Part shown: positions 1-10,642 of the stretch, piece after piece
Layout: each line of letters opens with the position of its first letter
Numbering within the stretch: position 1 is the first letter of the stretch
NCBI RefSeq assembly: GCF_900104845.1
Contig: NZ_FNSR01000001.1
Location: 806,001-870,000 of the forward strand
DNA from: Paraburkholderia caballeronis
GTDB taxonomy: Bacteria > Pseudomonadota > Gammaproteobacteria > Burkholderiales > Burkholderiaceae
Direction: 5' to 3'
DNA: 64,000 bases
The notes under the pieces: generated by a model
The model's input: only the letters and a program-made list of their open reading frames with translations
What the model was told of the DNA's origin: nothing
Databases searched by the model: none
Translations under genes and position numbers: made by a program

Positions 1-788
1 TGTCGTCGCGCGAGAAGTATTTCTGGCAGTCGGTGATCGGTCTCTTCGCGGCTGTGTATCTCGCGTTCAGCGTGTCGGAAGCGAACAACGTGCGCGTGTT
101 CGACCTGTTCATGGCGTGGGTGGAGAGCGGCCTGTCGATGGGCCTGCCCGCGCGCGCGGACCTGATGCTGCCGTTCCTCAAGTCGATCAGCTACCCGCTC
201 GGCGTGTGGGGTTTCATCGCGCTCACGTATTTCGTGATCGTCGGCGCGAGCAACGCGGTCAATCTCACCGACGGCCTCGACGGTCTGGTGATCATGCCGG
301 TCGTGCTCGTCGGCGCGTCGCTCGGCGTGTTCGCGTACGTGATGGGCAGTTCGGTCTATTCGCGTTATCTGCTGTTCCCGCACATTCCGGGCGCGGGCGA
401 ACTGCTGATCTTCTGTTCCGCGATGGGCGGCGCGGGCCTCGCGTTCCTGTGGTTCAACACGCATCCGGCGCAGGTGTTCATGGGCGACGTCGGCGCGCTC
501 GCGCTCGGCGGCGCGCTCGGCACGGTCGCGGTGATCGTGCGCCAGGAAATCGTGCTGTTCATCATGGGCGGCATCTTCGTCGCGGAAACCTTCTCCGTGA
601 TGCTGCAGGTGTCGTGGTTCAAGTTCACGAAGAAGCTGCATGGCGAAGGGCGGCGCATCTTCAAGATGGCGCCGCTGCACCACCATTTCGAACTGTCTGG
701 CTGGAAAGAGACGCAGGTTGTCGTGCGCTTCTGGATCATCACGCTGATGCTGTGCCTGTTCGGTCTGTCCACCCTCAAGCTGCGTTAA
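1..788 (+). CDS. mraY: MraY, phospho-MurNAc-pentapeptide translocase (5' truncated)
   Basis: Integral membrane enzyme that transfers phospho-MurNAc-pentapeptide from UDP to undecaprenyl phosphate, making lipid I. The frame is open from base 3, so the true start lies upstream; 261 C-terminal residues are present out of about 360-390 in the family. Visible family motifs are NLTDGLDGL (catalytic aspartates), [17 protein letters not shown] and the C-terminal HHHFELSGW, between hydrophobic segments. It ends with TAA 16 bases before the murD ATG, in the usual dcw order. The internal ATG or GTG codons near the window edge are not the real start. Confidence 0.97.
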   Translation, partial: SSREKYFWQSVIGLFAAVYLAFSVSEANNVRVFDLFMAWVESGLSMGLPARADLMLPFLKSISYPLGVWGFIALTYFVIVGASNAVNLTDGLDGLVIMPVVLVGASLGVFAYVMGSSVYSRYLLFPHIPGAGELLIFCSAMGGAGLAFLWFNTHPAQVFMGDVGALALGGALGTVAVIVRQEIVLFIMGGIFVAETFSVMLQVSWFKFTKKLHGEGRRIFKMAPLHHHFELSGWKETQVVVRFWIITLMLCLFGLSTLKLR

Positions 789-804
789 CCGGGAATTGCA
801 AGCG

Positions 805-2316
805 ATGTTTGGCGAGAAGTTTCGGGATCGGCAAAAGCCGATGGTGCTCGTGCTGGGGCTCGGTGAATCGGGCCTCGCGATGGCGCGCTGGTGCGCGCGG
901 CATGGTTGCCGCCTGCGCATCGCCGACACGCGCGAGGCGCCGCCGAACCTGCCGCAGCTCGCGGTGCACGGCGTCGACGCGGACTTCGTCGGCGGCCCGT
1001 TCTCGACCGCGCTGCTCGCAGGCGTCGAACTGGTCGCGATCAGTCCGGGGCTGTCGCCGCTCGCGGCCGACCTGCTGCCGCTGATCACCGCCGCGCGCGA
1101 GCAGGGCATCGACGTGTGGGGCGAACTGGAGTTCTTCGCGCAGGCGCTGCGCTCGCTCGGCGAAAACGGCTACGCGCCGAAGGTGCTCGCGATCACCGGC
1201 ACCAACGGCAAGACCACGACGACGAGCCTGACCGGCATGCTGTGCGAGCGCGCGGGCAAGCGCGTCGCGGTCGCGGGCAACATCAGCCCGGCCGTGCTCG
1301 ACAAGCTGACCGAGGCGATCGACAACACGGCGCTGCCGGACGTGTGGGTGCTGGAACTGTCGAGCTTCCAGCTTGAGACCGCGCATACGTTTGCCCCCGA
1401 CGCGGCCGCGATCCTGAACATCACGCAGGACCACCTCGACTGGCACGGCGGGCTCGATGCGTATGCGGCCGCGAAGGGCCGCATCTTCGGCGCGCGGACG
1501 ACGCGCGTGCTGAACCGCGACGACGCGCGCGTGATGAAGCTCGGGTCCTCCGCGGACGGCGCGCGCACGGTCACGTTCGGCCTCGACGAGCCGCAGCGCG
1601 CCGGCGACTACGGTCTGCTGCGCGACAACGGCATGCTGTGGCTCGTCGAAGCGCACGACCTCGACGCGAGCGACGAGCCGGTGTCGCCGCGCCGCCGCAG
1701 GCAGGAAGCGGCCGCGCCGGTGAATCTCGGCCTGAAGCGGCTGATGCCGGCCGACGCGCTGCGCATTCGCGGGCTGCACAACGCGGCGAACGCGCTGGCC
1801 GCGTTCGCGCTCGCGCGCGCGATCGATCTGCCGGCCGCGCCGCTGTTGCACGCGCTGCGCGAGTACCGCGGCGAGCCGCATCGCGTCGAGCTGATCGCGT
1901 CGATCGACGGGATCGACTACGTGGACGACAGCAAGGGCACCAACGTCGGCGCGACGGTCGCCGCGCTCGACGGCCTCGCGCAGCGCGCGGTGCTGATCGC
2001 GGGCGGCGACGGCAAGGGGCAGGACTTCGAGCCGCTCGCCGCGCCGGTCGCGCGCTGGTGCCGCGCGGTGATGCTGATCGGCCGCGACGCGCCGCGCATC
2101 CGCGCCGCGCTCGAATCGACCGGCATCCCGCTCGACGACCAGCCGACGCTCGAAGCCGCGACGCGCGCGGCGACCGCGCTCGCGCAGCCGGGCGACGTCG
2201 TGCTGCTGTCGCCGGCGTGCGCGAGTCTCGACATGTTCAGGAACTACGCGCATCGCGCGGCGGTGTTTCACGGCACCGTCGAGGAGATCGCCGCGGAACG
2301 GGGGACGATGATATGA
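805..2316 (+). CDS. murD: MurD, UDP-MurNAc-L-alanine--D-glutamate ligase
   Basis: Cytoplasmic ATP-dependent Mur ligase adding D-glutamate to UDP-MurNAc-L-Ala. The N-terminal UDP-binding part has GLGESG near residue 15. The ATP loop [10 protein letters not shown] lies near residue 132, followed by ELSSFQLET and [10 protein letters not shown]. The start chosen is ATG 805 ([12 protein letters not shown]); a TTG nine bases upstream is in frame but has no advantage. At 503 residues it is longer than the E. coli enzyme (about 438), largely because of an Arg-rich, Ala/Pro-containing insertion around residues 287-315. It overlaps ftsW by four bases (ATGA), indicating translational coupling. Confidence 0.97.
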   Translation: MFGEKFRDRQKPMVLVLGLGESGLAMARWCARHGCRLRIADTREAPPNLPQLAVHGVDADFVGGPFSTALLAGVELVAISPGLSPLAADLLPLITAAREQGIDVWGELEFFAQALRSLGENGYAPKVLAITGTNGKTTTTSLTGMLCERAGKRVAVAGNISPAVLDKLTEAIDNTALPDVWVLELSSFQLETAHTFAPDAAAILNITQDHLDWHGGLDAYAAAKGRIFGARTTRVLNRDDARVMKLGSSADGARTVTFGLDEPQRAGDYGLLRDNGMLWLVEAHDLDASDEPVSPRRRRQEAAAPVNLGLKRLMPADALRIRGLHNAANALAAFALARAIDLPAAPLLHALREYRGEPHRVELIASIDGIDYVDDSKGTNVGATVAALDGLAQRAVLIAGGDGKGQDFEPLAAPVARWCRAVMLIGRDAPRIRAALESTGIPLDDQPTLEAATRAATALAQPGDVVLLSPACASLDMFRNYAHRAAVFHGTVEEIAAERGTMI

Positions 2317-3575
2317 GCTGGTCCGAACGGTTCGGCATGCGCGTCGCGCGCGAGAACGGCAGCGGTGGTGGTGCGGCGACGGCCGCGCGCGGCGGCGGCC
2401 TGTCGAGCGCCGTCAACGGCGTGCGCCCCGCGCGCTCGCGGATGCTCGACTACGACCATTCGCTGCTGTGGGCCGCGATCGCGTTGATGGGGCTCGGCGT
2501 CGTGATGGTGTACTCCGCGTCGATCGCGATGCCGGACTCGCCGAAGTACGCGTCGTATCACGACTATGCGTTCCTCGTGCGGCATCTGGTGTCCGTCGCG
2601 ATCGGCTCGGTGGCCGCGCTCGTCGCGTTCCGGATTCCGGTTTCGACGTGGGACCGCTATGCGCCGAAGTTCTTCCTGATCGCGCTCGTCGCGCTCGTCG
2701 TCGTGCTGATCCCGCACATCGGCAAGGGCGTGAACGGCGCGCGCCGCTGGATTCCGCTCGGCATCACGAACATGCAGCCGTCCGAGATCATGAAGCTCGC
2801 GGTGACGATCTACGCGGCGAACTACACCGTGCGCAAGCAGGAGTACATGCACAGCTTCGCGAAGGGCTTTTTGCCGATGGCGTTCGCGGTCGGCGTGGTC
2901 GGGATGCTGCTGCTGCTCGAACCGGACATGGGCGCGTTCATGGTGATCGCCGCGACCGCGATGGGCGTGCTGTTCCTCGGCGGCGTGAACGGCAAGCTGT
3001 TCGGCGGGCTGGTCGCGACGGCGGTCGGCACGTTCACGATGCTGGTGTGGCTGTCGCCGTGGCGGCGCGAGCGGATCTTCGCGTACCTCGATCCGTGGGA
3101 CGACCGCTACGCGCAGGGCAAGGCGTATCAACTGACGCACTCGCTGATCGCGTTCGGGCGCGGCGAGTGGTTCGGCGTCGGGCTCGGCGGCAGCGTCGAG
3201 AAGCTGAACTATCTGCCGGAAGCGCACACCGACTTCATCCTCGCGGTGATCGGCGAGGAACTCGGGTTCGTCGGCGTGATGGTCGTGATCCTGCTGTTCT
3301 ACTGGATCGTGCGGCGCGCGTTCGAGATCGGCCGCCAGGCGCTCGCGCTCGACCGCACGTTCGCGGGGCTCGTCGCGAAAGGGCTCGGCGTGTGGTTCGG
3401 CGCGCAGGCGTTCATCAACATGGGCGTGAACCTCGGCCTGCTGCCGACGAAGGGCCTCACGCTGCCGCTCGTCAGTTACGGCGGGTCGGGGATTCTGCTG
3501 AACTGCATCGCGCTGGCGGTGCTGATGCGGGTCGACTATGAAAACCGGGTGCTGATGCGCGGAGGCAAGGTATGA
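2313..3575 (+). CDS. ftsW: FtsW, septal peptidoglycan glycosyltransferase (SEDS family)
   Basis: Multi-pass inner-membrane SEDS protein that polymerises lipid II at the septum with its partner PBP3. The product is 420 residues. The first about 45 residues are a Gly/Ala/Arg-rich cytoplasmic extension, then hydrophobic segments begin at [21 protein letters not shown] signatures are present: [41 protein letters not shown] and [10 protein letters not shown] near the C terminus. The ATG at 2313 sits inside the murD stop, and a GGAGG element before its own stop serves murG. The ATGA overlap with murG continues the coupled dcw operon. Confidence 0.96.
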   Translation: MSWSERFGMRVARENGSGGGAATAARGGGLSSAVNGVRPARSRMLDYDHSLLWAAIALMGLGVVMVYSASIAMPDSPKYASYHDYAFLVRHLVSVAIGSVAALVAFRIPVSTWDRYAPKFFLIALVALVVVLIPHIGKGVNGARRWIPLGITNMQPSEIMKLAVTIYAANYTVRKQEYMHSFAKGFLPMAFAVGVVGMLLLLEPDMGAFMVIAATAMGVLFLGGVNGKLFGGLVATAVGTFTMLVWLSPWRRERIFAYLDPWDDRYAQGKAYQLTHSLIAFGRGEWFGVGLGGSVEKLNYLPEAHTDFILAVIGEELGFVGVMVVILLFYWIVRRAFEIGRQALALDRTFAGLVAKGLGVWFGAQAFINMGVNLGLLPTKGLTLPLVSYGGSGILLNCIALAVLMRVDYENRVLMRGGKV

Positions 3576-4672
3576 CCGCACCGCGCACGCTGATGGTGAT
3601 GGCCGGCGGCACCGGGGGACACGTGTTCCCCGGGCTCGCGGTCGCGCACCGGATGCAGGCGTGGGGCTGGCGCGTCGTGTGGCTCGGCAATCCGGCCGGC
3701 ATGGAAGCGACGCTCGTGCCGAAGCACGGCATTCCGATGGAATACGTGCGTTTCGGCGGCGTGCGCGGCAAGGGCGTGAAAACGAAGCTGATGCTGCCGC
3801 TGAACCTGCTGCGCGCGTGCACGCAGAGCCTCGCGGCGCTGCGCCGCGTGAAGCCGGACGTCGTGCTCGGCATGGGCGGCTACATCACGTTCCCGGCCGG
3901 CGTGATGAGCGCGTTGTCCGGCCGTCCGCTGGTGCTGCACGAACAGAATTCGATCGCCGGGCTCGCGAACAAGGTGCTCGCGAAACTCGCGAAGCGCGTG
4001 CTCGTCGCGTTCCCGGGCGCGTTGCCGCACGCCGAATGGACCGGCAATCCGATCCGCGAGGAACTCGAACACGTCGAAGCGCCGGCCGCGCGTTACGCGT
4101 CGCGCAGCGGCCCGCTGCGGCTGCTCGTCGTCGGCGGCAGCCTTGGCGCGGCCGCGTTGAACGAAGTGGTGCCGCGCGCGCTCGCGCTGCTCGCGCCGGA
4201 TGAGCGGCCGCGCGTCGTGCATCAGGCCGGCGCGAAGCACATCGACGCACTGCGCGCGAACTACGTCGACGCGGGGCTCACGCCCGGCGACGGCGTCGAG
4301 CTGCTGCCGTTCATCGACGACATGGCCGCTGCGTATCGCGACGCGGACGTCGTGATCTGCCGCTCCGGCGCGATGACGGTCGCGGAGATCGCGGCGGTCG
4401 GCGTCGCCGCGTGCTTCGTGCCGTTCCCGTTCGCCGTGGACGATCACCAGACCACCAACGCCGCGTTCCTGTCCGACGAAGGCGCGGCGCTGGTCATACA
4501 ACAACGCGACCTGTCGGCGGAAAAGCTCGCCGGCTGGCTGCGCGAACAGACACGCGACACGCTCGCCGCGATGGCGGAGCGTGCGCGTTCGCTCGCGAAA
4601 CCCGACGCCGCCGACCAGGTCGCACGCATCTGTGCAGTCGTCGCGGGCGCGAGCGACGGAGGAAAGCCATGA
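3572..4672 (+). CDS. murG: MurG, UDP-GlcNAc transferase forming lipid II
   Basis: Peripheral inner-membrane GT-B glycosyltransferase that adds GlcNAc to lipid I. At 366 residues it is near the family length (about 355). The N-terminal glycine loop [16 protein letters not shown], the [12 protein letters not shown] motif and the C-terminal donor-site [13 protein letters not shown] and [14 protein letters not shown] are all visible. The start follows a strong GGAGG at 3561-3565. Both ends overlap neighbours by four bases (ftsW TGA, murC ATG), so it is expected to be expressed as part of one dcw transcript. Confidence 0.97.
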   Translation: MTAPRTLMVMAGGTGGHVFPGLAVAHRMQAWGWRVVWLGNPAGMEATLVPKHGIPMEYVRFGGVRGKGVKTKLMLPLNLLRACTQSLAALRRVKPDVVLGMGGYITFPAGVMSALSGRPLVLHEQNSIAGLANKVLAKLAKRVLVAFPGALPHAEWTGNPIREELEHVEAPAARYASRSGPLRLLVVGGSLGAAALNEVVPRALALLAPDERPRVVHQAGAKHIDALRANYVDAGLTPGDGVELLPFIDDMAAAYRDADVVICRSGAMTVAEIAAVGVAACFVPFPFAVDDHQTTNAAFLSDEGAALVIQQRDLSAEKLAGWLREQTRDTLAAMAERARSLAKPDAADQVARICAVVAGASDGGKP

Positions 4673-6060
4673 AACACATCGTCAAACACATCCATTTCGT
4701 CGGCATCGGCGGCGCGGGCATGAGCGGCATCGCCGAAGTGCTCGTGAATCTCGGCTACCAGGTGAGCGGCTCGGATCTTTCGCGCGGCGCGGTCACCGAC
4801 CGGCTCGCCGAACTCGGCGCGCGCATCGCGATCGGCCACAGCGAAGAGAACATCGAAGGCGCGGACGCCGTGGTCGTATCGACCGCGGTGCGCAGCGACA
4901 ACCCGGAAGTGCTTGCCGCGCGCCATCGGCGCGTCCCGATCGTGCCGCGCGCGGTGATGCTCGCGGAACTGATGCGGCTGAAGCAGGGCATCGCGATCGC
5001 CGGCACCCACGGCAAGACCACGACCACGTCGCTCGTCGCGAGCGTGCTCGCGGCCGGCGGCCTCGATCCGACCTTCGTGATCGGCGGGCGGCTGATCAGC
5101 GCGGGCGCGAACGCGCGGCTCGGCACCGGCGACTTCATCGTCGCGGAAGCGGACGAATCGGACGCGTCGTTCCTCAACCTTTTCCCGGTGATCGAAGTCA
5201 TCACGAACATCGACGCCGATCACATGGACACCTACGGCCACGACTTCGCGCGGCTCAAGCAGGCGTTCATCGAGTTCACGCACCGTCTGCCGTTCTACGG
5301 GATCGCGGTGCTGTGCGTGGACGACCCGAACGTGAAGGAGATCCTGCCGTTCGTGTCGAAGCCGATCATCCGCTACGGCTTCGCGCCGGACGCGCAGGTG
5401 CGCGCGGTGAACGTCGTCGCGCGCGGCGGCCAGATGCATTTCACGGCGATGCGCGAGGACGCGCCGCCGCTCGACGTGGTGCTGAACCTGCCCGGCACGC
5501 ACAACGTGCAGAACGCGCTCGCGGCGATCGCGATCGCGACTGAACTCGAAGTGAAGGATGCCGATATCCAGCGGGCGCTCGCGGATTTCAACGGCGTCGG
5601 CCGGCGCTTCCAGCGTTACGGCGAGATTGCCGCCGCGAGCGGCGGCAGCTACACGCTGATCGACGATTACGGGCATCACCCGGTCGAGATGGCCGCGACG
5701 ATCGCGGCCGCGCGCGGCGCGTTTCCGGAGCGGCGGCTGGTGCTCGCGTTCCAGCCGCACCGCTTCACGCGCACGCGCGACTGCTTCGAGGATTTCGTGA
5801 GGGTGCTGTCGACGGTCGACGCGCTGGTGCTGACCGACGTGTATGCGGCGGGCGAAGCGCCGATCGTCGCGGCGGACGGACGTGCGCTCGCGCGCGCGAT
5901 CCGCGTCGCGGGCAAGGTGGAGCCGGTCTTCGTCGACACGGTGGATGAAATGCCGGAGGCGCTCGCGGCGGTGGTGCGCGCGGGCGATGTGGTGATCACG
6001 ATGGGCGCGGGTTCGATCGGCGGCGTGCCGGGCCGGATCGCGCAGGAACAGAAGGTGTGA
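4669..6060 (+). CDS. murC: MurC, UDP-MurNAc--L-alanine ligase
   Basis: Cytoplasmic Mur ligase adding L-alanine to UDP-MurNAc, the first peptide-stem step. The product is 463 residues. It has the N-terminal Rossmann-like [17 protein letters not shown], the ATP loop [10 protein letters not shown] near residue 114, [10 protein letters not shown] and the C-terminal DDYGHHPVE. The start is ATG 4669 with GGAGG at 4659-4663. It sits between murG and ddlB with no intergenic room, which supports co-transcription. It shares its fold and loop with the recycling ligase Mpl encoded at 53234-54643. Confidence 0.97.
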   Translation: MKHIVKHIHFVGIGGAGMSGIAEVLVNLGYQVSGSDLSRGAVTDRLAELGARIAIGHSEENIEGADAVVVSTAVRSDNPEVLAARHRRVPIVPRAVMLAELMRLKQGIAIAGTHGKTTTTSLVASVLAAGGLDPTFVIGGRLISAGANARLGTGDFIVAEADESDASFLNLFPVIEVITNIDADHMDTYGHDFARLKQAFIEFTHRLPFYGIAVLCVDDPNVKEILPFVSKPIIRYGFAPDAQVRAVNVVARGGQMHFTAMREDAPPLDVVLNLPGTHNVQNALAAIAIATELEVKDADIQRALADFNGVGRRFQRYGEIAAASGGSYTLIDDYGHHPVEMAATIAAARGAFPERRLVLAFQPHRFTRTRDCFEDFVRVLSTVDALVLTDVYAAGEAPIVAADGRALARAIRVAGKVEPVFVDTVDEMPEALAAVVRAGDVVITMGAGSIGGVPGRIAQEQKV

Positions 6061-6065
6061 GCGAG

Positions 6066-7016
6066 ATGAGCGGTATCGATCCGAAGCGGTTCGGCAAGGT
6101 GGCGGTGTTGCTCGGCGGCGTGTCCGCCGAGCGCGAGGTGTCGCTCAATTCCGGCAGGCTCGTGGTGCAGGGGCTGCGCGAGGCGGGCATCGACGCGCAT
6201 CCGTTCGATCCGGCCGAGCGGCCGCTCGCCGCGTTGAAGGACGAGGGTTTCGTGCGCGCGTTCAACGCGCTGCACGGCGGTTACGGCGAGAACGGCCAGA
6301 TCCAGGGCGCGCTGGATTTCTACGGCATCCGTTATACGGGCAGCGGCGTGCTCGGCTCCGCGCTCGGGCTCGACAAGTTCCGCACGAAGCTGATCTGGCA
6401 GCAGCTCGGCATTCCGACGCCGCCGTTCGAAACGGTGCTGCGCGGCGACGACTACGCCGCGCGCGCGGCGGACATCGTCGCGAAGCTCGGCCTGCCGCTG
6501 TTCGTGAAGCCGGCGAGCGAAGGGTCGAGCGTCGCGGTCATCAAGGTGAAGACCGCGGCCGAACTGCCGGCCGCGCTCGCGAAGGCCGCGCAGTTCGACT
6601 CGATCGTGCTGGCGGAGAAGAGCATCGAGGGCGGCGGCGAATACACCGCATGCGTTGCCGGCGACCTCGACCTGCCGCTCATCAAGATCGTGCCGGCGGG
6701 CGAGTTCTACGACTACGACGCGAAGTACATCCTCGACACGACGCAGTACCTGATTCCGTGCGGCGTCGCGCCGGACGTCGAGGCGAACCTGAAGAAGCTC
6801 GCGCGCCGCGCGTTCGACGTGCTCGGCTGCACCGACTGGGGCCGCGCGGACTTCATGCTGGACGCCGACGGCAAGCCGTATTTCCTCGAAGTGAATACCG
6901 CGCCGGGGATGACCGACCACTCGCTGCCGCCGAAGGCGGCGCGCGCGGTCGGCATCAGCTATCGGGACCTGGTCGTGGCGGTGCTGTCGCTGACGCTGAC
7001 GGACACGGATCAATGA
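6066..7016 (+). CDS. ddlB: DdlB, D-alanine--D-alanine ligase
   Basis: ATP-grasp enzyme making D-Ala-D-Ala for the pentapeptide. The product is 316 residues from ATG 6066 ([11 protein letters not shown]); a GTG at 6057 overlapping the murC stop would add three residues and cannot be excluded. Signatures seen are LLGG and [11 protein letters not shown] at the N terminus, [14 protein letters not shown], the ATP-grasp [11 protein letters not shown] and C-terminal [15 protein letters not shown]. The dcw position between murC and ftsQ matches other proteobacteria. Confidence 0.95.
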   Translation: MSGIDPKRFGKVAVLLGGVSAEREVSLNSGRLVVQGLREAGIDAHPFDPAERPLAALKDEGFVRAFNALHGGYGENGQIQGALDFYGIRYTGSGVLGSALGLDKFRTKLIWQQLGIPTPPFETVLRGDDYAARAADIVAKLGLPLFVKPASEGSSVAVIKVKTAAELPAALAKAAQFDSIVLAEKSIEGGGEYTACVAGDLDLPLIKIVPAGEFYDYDAKYILDTTQYLIPCGVAPDVEANLKKLARRAFDVLGCTDWGRADFMLDADGKPYFLEVNTAPGMTDHSLPPKAARAVGISYRDLVVAVLSLTLTDTDQ

Positions 7017-7052
7017 CGAATCGCAGATACGCCCTTTGACGCAAGAACCGAC

Positions 7053-7805
7053 ATGTGGAACAACGTACGCCAGCTGAACCTTGCCGCGAGTGCCCTGCAC
7101 GCGCTGCTCGTGCTCGCGCTGCTGGCGGCCGGCTGCTACTGGCTCGTGCAGCGTCCGAACTTCGCGCTGCGCGAGATCCGTATCGAAGGCGACACCGAGC
7201 ACATCAACGCGCCGACCGTGCGCGCGAGCGTGGTCGGCCGCCTGAAGGGCAACTTCTTCACCGTCGATCTGGACGCCGCGCGCCAGGCGTTCGAGCAGAT
7301 GCCGTGGGTGCGTCACGCGAGCGTGCGGCGGGTCTGGCCGAACGCGCTCGCGGTGACGCTGGAGGAATACCAGCCGCTCGGCACGTGGGGCAGCGATCAA
7401 CTGGTCAGCGTCGACGGCGAACTGTTCACCGCGAACCAGGGCGAACTGGACGAGGACCTGCCCGCGTTCGACGGGCCGGACGGCACCGCGAAGGAAGTCG
7501 TCGCGCGTTATCGCGACTTCAGGAAGTGGTTCGCGCCGACCGGCGCGTCGCCGGAAGAAGTCACGCTGTCGCCGCGTTATGCGTGGACAGTGAAGCTGTC
7601 GAACGGCACGCAGGTCGAACTGGGCCGCGAGCGCAACAGCGACACGCTGTCCGATCGCGCGCGGCGGCTGACGGCCGCGTGGTCGGCGGTCACGCAACGC
7701 TGGGGGAACGACATCGAGTATGCGGACCTGCGCTATCCGAACGGCTTCGCGATTCGTGCCGCGGGCATGCGCTTCATCAGCGATCCCAATCAGGGCAAGA
7801 AGTAA
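7053..7805 (+). CDS. ftsQ: FtsQ, divisome POTRA-domain protein
   Basis: Bitopic inner-membrane protein linking early and late divisome proteins through FtsB/FtsL. The 250-residue product has a short cytoplasmic start, one hydrophobic helix at about residues 13-33, a POTRA domain from about FALREIRIEGDTEHIN to residue 113, and a C-terminal FtsQ domain containing LGRERNSD. It starts 36 bases after ddlB and is followed 27 bases later by ftsA, the standard ftsQ-ftsA-ftsZ order. Confidence 0.95.
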   Translation: MWNNVRQLNLAASALHALLVLALLAAGCYWLVQRPNFALREIRIEGDTEHINAPTVRASVVGRLKGNFFTVDLDAARQAFEQMPWVRHASVRRVWPNALAVTLEEYQPLGTWGSDQLVSVDGELFTANQGELDEDLPAFDGPDGTAKEVVARYRDFRKWFAPTGASPEEVTLSPRYAWTVKLSNGTQVELGRERNSDTLSDRARRLTAAWSAVTQRWGNDIEYADLRYPNGFAIRAAGMRFISDPNQGKK

Positions 7806-7832
7806 CAGGACATCACACGCAACGAGCACGCT

Positions 7833-9065
7833 ATGAGTAAAGACTACAAGGATCTGCTGGTCGCCCTCGACATCGGGACGTCGAAGGTGGTGGCCGTCGT
7901 CGCCGAACTGAAAGGCGAGGGCCACTACGAGGTGATCGGTCTCGGCCAGAGCGAATCGAAGGGGCTCAAGAAAGGCGTCGTGGTGAACATCGAGGCCACG
8001 GTGCAGTCCATTCAGCGCGCGCTCGAAGAAGCGGAGCTGATGGCCGACTGCAAGATCACGAACGTGTTCACGGGAATAGCGGGCAGCCACATCCGCAGCT
8101 TCAATTCGAGCGGAATGGTCGCGATCAAGGAAAAGGAGGTCACGCAGGCGGACGTCGCGCGCGTGATCGAGACCGCGAAGGCGATCAACATTCCGACCGA
8201 CCAGCAGGTGCTGCACATCCTCACGCAGGAATTCATCATCGACGGCCAGGAGGACGTGCGCGAGCCGATCGGGATGAGCGGGATCCGCCTCGAAGTGAAG
8301 GTGCACATCGTGACCGGCGCGGTGAGCGCCGCGCAGAACATCGTGAAGTGCGTGCGGCGCTGCGGGCTCGAAGTGAACGACCTGATCCTGCAGCCGCTCG
8401 CGTCGTCGCTCGCGGTGCTGACCGACGACGAGAAGGAACTGGGCGTCGTGCTGGTGGACGTCGGCGGCGGCACGACCGACATCGCGATCTTCAGCGAAGG
8501 CGCGATCCGCCATACCGCGGTGATTCCGATCGCCGGCGACCAGGTGACGAGCGACATCGCGATGGCGCTGCGCACGCCGACGCCGGACGCGGAGGACATC
8601 AAGGTCAGCTACGGGATCGCGAAGCAGGCGCTTGCGGACCCGGACGAAATGATCGAAGTGCCGGGACTCGGGGAGCGCGGTCCGCGCACGCTGTCGCGGC
8701 AGGCGCTCGCGGCGGTGATCGAGCCGCGCGTCGAGGAGCTGTTCTCGCTCGTGCAGCAGGTGGTGCGCGAGTCGGGTTACGAGGAACTGCTGAGTTCGGG
8801 CGTGGTGCTGACCGGCGGCGCGGCGATGATGCCGGGCATGGTCGAACTCGGCGAGGACATCTTTTTGAAGCCGGTGCGCATCGGCGTGCCGGAGTATGCG
8901 GGCGGTCTCGCCGACGTGGTGCGCAATCCGCGCTACTCGACGGCGATGGGGCTGCTCGTCGAAGGACGCTCGCAGCGGATGCGCGGGCGCAAGGTTGCGG
9001 TGCAGTCGGGGTCGATGGGGCAGGTCTTCACGCGGATGAAAGACTGGTTCCTCGGCAACTTCTGA
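7833..9065 (+). CDS. ftsA: FtsA, actin-like membrane tether of FtsZ
   Basis: Actin-family ATPase that anchors FtsZ filaments to the membrane and recruits later division proteins. At 410 residues it is close to the E. coli size (420). It shows the phosphate-1 region LLVALDIGTSKVVAVV at the start, DVGGGTTDIAIF in the middle and GVVLTGGAAMMPG toward the end. The last residues (FTRMKDWFLGNF) form the conserved amphipathic membrane-targeting helix. It is 120 bases upstream of ftsZ. Confidence 0.97.
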   Translation: MSKDYKDLLVALDIGTSKVVAVVAELKGEGHYEVIGLGQSESKGLKKGVVVNIEATVQSIQRALEEAELMADCKITNVFTGIAGSHIRSFNSSGMVAIKEKEVTQADVARVIETAKAINIPTDQQVLHILTQEFIIDGQEDVREPIGMSGIRLEVKVHIVTGAVSAAQNIVKCVRRCGLEVNDLILQPLASSLAVLTDDEKELGVVLVDVGGGTTDIAIFSEGAIRHTAVIPIAGDQVTSDIAMALRTPTPDAEDIKVSYGIAKQALADPDEMIEVPGLGERGPRTLSRQALAAVIEPRVEELFSLVQQVVRESGYEELLSSGVVLTGGAAMMPGMVELGEDIFLKPVRIGVPEYAGGLADVVRNPRYSTAMGLLVEGRSQRMRGRKVAVQSGSMGQVFTRMKDWFLGNF

Positions 9066-9185
9066 TCGCACGGAACGATTTCGAAACACGCGCGGGTGTC
9101 GGCGGCCGGCGCGCGACGGGAGGTTGCCCGATCTCTCGCCGGATAACAGCCGATAGGCAGCAACTTTATTCTTGACGGAGGCAAT

Positions 9186-10373
9186 ATGGAATTCCAGATG
9201 CTGGAAACGGAAACCAACGGCACCATCATCAAGGTGGTGGGTGTTGGAGGCGCTGGCGGCAATGCCGTGCAGCACATGATCAATCGCGGCGTGCAGGGCG
9301 TCGACTTCATCGTGATGAACACCGATGCGCAGGCGCTATCGCGCTCGCGCGCATCGGCGGTGATCCAGCTCGGCAACACCGGCCTCGGCGCCGGCGCGAA
9401 GCCGGAGATGGGCCGCGCGGCAGCGGAGGAGGCGCGCGAACGCATCGCCGACGCGCTGCGCGGCGCGCACATGGTGTTCATCACCGCCGGCATGGGCGGC
9501 GGCACCGGCACCGGCGCCGCGCCGGTCGTCGCGCAGATCGCGAAGGAAATGGGCATTCTGACCGTCGGGGTGGTCAGCAAGCCGTTCGAGTTCGAAGGCG
9601 GCAAGCGCATGCGCGTCGCGGAAGCCGGTTCGCAGCAACTGGAGGATCACGTCGACTCGCTGATCGTCGTGCTGAACGACAAGCTGTTCGAGGTGATGGG
9701 CGACGACGCCGAGATGGACAAGTGCTTCCAGTGTGCCGACGACGTGCTGAACAACGCGGTCGCGGGCATCGCTGAAATCATCAACGTCGATGGCCTCGTG
9801 AACGTCGACTTCGAAGACGTGAAGACGGTGATGGGCGAGCAGGGCAAGGCGATGATGGGCACGGCGACGGTCGCCGGCGTCGATCGCGCGCGTCTCGCCG
9901 CCGAGCAGGCGGTCGCGAGCCCGCTGCTCGAAGGCGTCGATCTGTCGGGCGCGCGCGGCGTGCTCGTGAACATCACGTCGAGCCGTTCGCTGCGGCTGTC
10001 CGAAACGCGCGAAGTGATGAACACGATCAAGAGCTATGCGGCCGACGACGCGACCGTGATTTTCGGCGCCGTGTACGACGACGCGATGGGCGACGCGCTG
10101 CGCGTGACGGTCGTCGCGACGGGCCTCGGCCGCGCGGCGAAGAAACAGCAGTCGGCGCCGATGACGCTGCTGCGCACCGGCACCGACAACCATCCGGTCT
10201 CGACGATGCAGCAGTCGTACGCGCCGCAACAGGCCGCCGACTACGGCGCGCTCGATACGCCGGCGGTGTGGCGCACGTCGCGCGACACGGCGGCGTCGCA
10301 CGTGCAGGCGCTGCAGGAGAAGGGCGTCGATACGTACGACATCCCGGCGTTCCTGCGCAAGCAGGCGGACTGA
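9186..10373 (+). CDS. ftsZ: FtsZ, tubulin-like division GTPase
   Basis: GTPase that polymerises into the Z-ring at mid-cell. The 395-residue product contains GVGGAGGNAV near residue 18, the tubulin signature GGGTGTGAAP and the NVDFEDVKTVM T7-loop region. A variable linker is followed by the conserved C-terminal peptide YDIPAFLRKQAD that binds FtsA and ZapD. A GGAGG-type ribosome site (about 9177-9181) lies just before ATG 9186. The 269 bases after the gene carry no convincing terminator with a U tract. Confidence 0.98.
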   Translation: MEFQMLETETNGTIIKVVGVGGAGGNAVQHMINRGVQGVDFIVMNTDAQALSRSRASAVIQLGNTGLGAGAKPEMGRAAAEEARERIADALRGAHMVFITAGMGGGTGTGAAPVVAQIAKEMGILTVGVVSKPFEFEGGKRMRVAEAGSQQLEDHVDSLIVVLNDKLFEVMGDDAEMDKCFQCADDVLNNAVAGIAEIINVDGLVNVDFEDVKTVMGEQGKAMMGTATVAGVDRARLAAEQAVASPLLEGVDLSGARGVLVNITSSRSLRLSETREVMNTIKSYAADDATVIFGAVYDDAMGDALRVTVVATGLGRAAKKQQSAPMTLLRTGTDNHPVSTMQQSYAPQQAADYGALDTPAVWRTSRDTAASHVQALQEKGVDTYDIPAFLRKQAD

Positions 10374-10642
10374 GCGCGACGCGGGTCTGGCTGCGGCGCG
10401 GACGGCGGTTCGTGCGCCCGCAGACGGACGGCGTTCGCGCGTCGTGCTGAGGTGTCGTTTCGGACGGCAATGCCGCGTCCCGGTCGGGTTTCGGCCGCCA
10501 CGCGGAACGGACAACTGCCCGCTTCGCTCCGGTGAGCGGCGACGGGTCCGTGTCGCCCTGAAATGCGCCGGCCAACGCGAGCGCGCGAAACGCGCGATGA
10601 TGACGGGTGCGGAATGTCCCGCATCGATGTGAAGGACGAGCG

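Noticed and set aside
796..804. TTG at 796 as the start of murD
   Set aside because: It would add three residues (MQA) with no better ribosome site; ATG 805 gives the family N terminus [12 protein letters not shown].
5676..9275. A 1199-codon antisense open frame across murC to ftsA
   Set aside because: It spans several well-supported genes on the plus strand, has a composition of shadow frames (very high Arg, His and Asp) and shows no domain.
10538..10557. Short inverted repeat in the ftsZ-peroxiredoxin spacer as a terminator
   Set aside because: Only a six-base stem and no U run, which is not unusual at this base composition.
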